This document shows, piece after piece, positions 63,472 to 64,000 of a DNA stretch of 64,000 nt. A program made the position numbers and the translations under genes. The stretch is from Planctomycetota bacterium (lineage in GTDB: Bacteria; Planctomycetota; UBA1135; GCA-002686595). The notes under the pieces are model-generated. The model was not told where the DNA came from and made no database searches. It saw only the letters and a program-made list of their open reading frames with translations. Location: contig JAIOPM010000032.1 of the NCBI GenBank assembly GCA_021413885.1, forward strand, positions 108,741 to 172,740, given 5' to 3'. The first letter of the stretch is position 1, and each line of letters opens with the position of its first letter.

Positions 63472-63774
63472 AGGCGCAGGTCACACCACGATCGGCGTCG
63501 CGCCAACCGGAAGCGCTTCTTCGGCAGGGTCCGCGAAGTCAGCGGCACGGAAGCAAACGCAGCCCTGCGGTCGCCGCCAGTCGGTCCGGCGGCGGAAGGC
63601 CGGGGTCGCGGGCGATCATGTGCAAGGAGGTCGTCGAAGCCGCTCCAAGTCCGAGGCTCGACCAACCGGCGTCCGCGAGTGCGATCTTCAATGAACCGGA
63701 GCCCGGTTCACTCGACTCGACGCGACCTACTCGTCAGAGGACGCTCACCTCCAGGGCTGTGGACGTGCTGGGCA
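63472..63774. other. 303-base intergenic region
   Basis: Between the zinc-ribbon gene and the terminator of the last gene. Less GC-biased near its right side. I see no gene, tRNA or repeat; open frames here lack family similarity. Confidence 0.4.
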
Positions 63775-63811
63775 CACAACAAAGGCCGACCGCTCTTTCG
63801 AGCGGCCGGCC
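63775..63811 (-). terminator. Rho-independent terminator of the last gene
   Basis: GGCCGACCGCTC and GAGCGGCCGGCC (63784-63811) form an 11-bp stem with one mismatch and a TTTC loop. On the minus strand it is followed by TTTGTTGTG, the best U-rich tail in the window. It lies about 52 bases after the stop at 63863. Confidence 0.75.
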
Positions 63812-63862
63812 TCCCACAATTCAGATCAGAGAGTCCTCACCGGCGCTTGGCCGGTCCGTCGA

Positions 63863-64000
63863 TCACGGGCAGATGATGAACGTGACGCCGTTCGTCAGAG
63901 AGATCCCGCCCGGCGACGGAAGGTCGCGGTGCTGAGCTTGCGCCCAGACTTGCTTGCCGGCGGTGAGTTGCGGATCCGTGCCGCCACAGATGCGCGTGTT
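63863..64000 (-). CDS. Secreted SGPDDFV-module protein, C-terminus only
   Basis: 46 codons, 5' part beyond the window. The visible end has ICGGTDPQLTAGKQVWAQAQ, HRDLPSPGG and closing SLTNGVTFIICP. It matches the last 45 residues of the proteins at 54625 (AGEVIYAQCW, SEGLAFYVCP) and 31997. TGA at 63865-63863, then the terminator hairpin. The rest of the protein and its start are not seen. Confidence 0.75.
   Translation of the reverse strand, partial: NTRICGGTDPQLTAGKQVWAQAQHRDLPSPGGISLTNGVTFIICP

Overview
The window is 64 kb of GC-rich bacterial DNA in which almost every reading frame is open, so genes were picked by family motifs, ribosome binding sites and stop/start overlaps rather than by ORF length. 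The content points to a planctomycete-like organism. It has serine/threonine kinases with a DWG or DFG motif and a membrane anchor, one of them fused to a formylglycine-generating-enzyme-like domain. It also has an ECF sigma factor paired with a kinase, a second sigma factor fused to a large extracytoplasmic region, and secreted proteins that share a C-terminal cysteine-containing module with a SGPDDFV core. The assignment is inference; there is no rRNA in the window.

Layout. 0.0-8 kb: end of a 6-phosphogluconolactonase gene, aconitase, an alpha/beta hydrolase, tRNA-Ala(CGC), a methyltransferase, a cupin, a PqiA-type membrane protein and RNase D. 8-11.5 kb: tRNA-Asp(GTC) and a MacB/FtsX-type ABC exporter pair. 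11.8-13.9 kb: a compact bufferin-type RiPP operon. It has a Cys-rich precursor with four C-x5-C-x5-C units, a DUF692 iron oxygenase (BufB) and a DUF2063 partner (BufC), with a perfect 16-bp hairpin between precursor and enzyme. 14-17.4 kb: mazG, a TMEM175-like channel, a beta-propeller lipoprotein and queC, transcribed together. 17.5-25.4 kb: sigma-factor fusion, Mrp ATPase and three secreted or membrane-anchored proteins. 25.5-31.4 kb: a run of rhomboid protease, creatininase-type hydrolase, acyl-CoA thioesterase, metF and a kinase/FGE fusion. 31.4-41.2 kb: secreted beta-helix protein, TPR/WD40 protein, a benzoate-CoA-ligase-like enzyme, a HEAT-repeat protein and a probable pseudokinase. 41.3-43.1 kb: modB-modC without modA. 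43-48.2 kb: a kynureninase-like enzyme, a PaaA/PaaC-like protein with a 2Fe-2S ferredoxin, and a ferritin-like protein. 48.3-50.9 kb: kinase plus ECF sigma pair. 50.9-54.5 kb: a five-gene beta-oxidation-type operon (SDR, RidA, small unknown, enoyl-CoA hydratase, acyl-CoA dehydrogenase). 54.6-64 kb: a secreted metzincin-like protein, a three-gene block bracketed by inverted copies of a palindromic element, a VIT1 metal transporter, a CPBP protease, a zinc-ribbon membrane protein, and the 3' end of another secreted protein.

Most notable are the Cys-rich RiPP operon, the three-copy long palindromic repeat whose stem tips differ between copies but stay complementary, the membrane-tethered sigma factor, the shared C-terminal secretion-type module, and several enzymes that lack a normally conserved residue (Mrp without its CxxC, a kinase without its lysine, a lactonase with DEC in place of DER).
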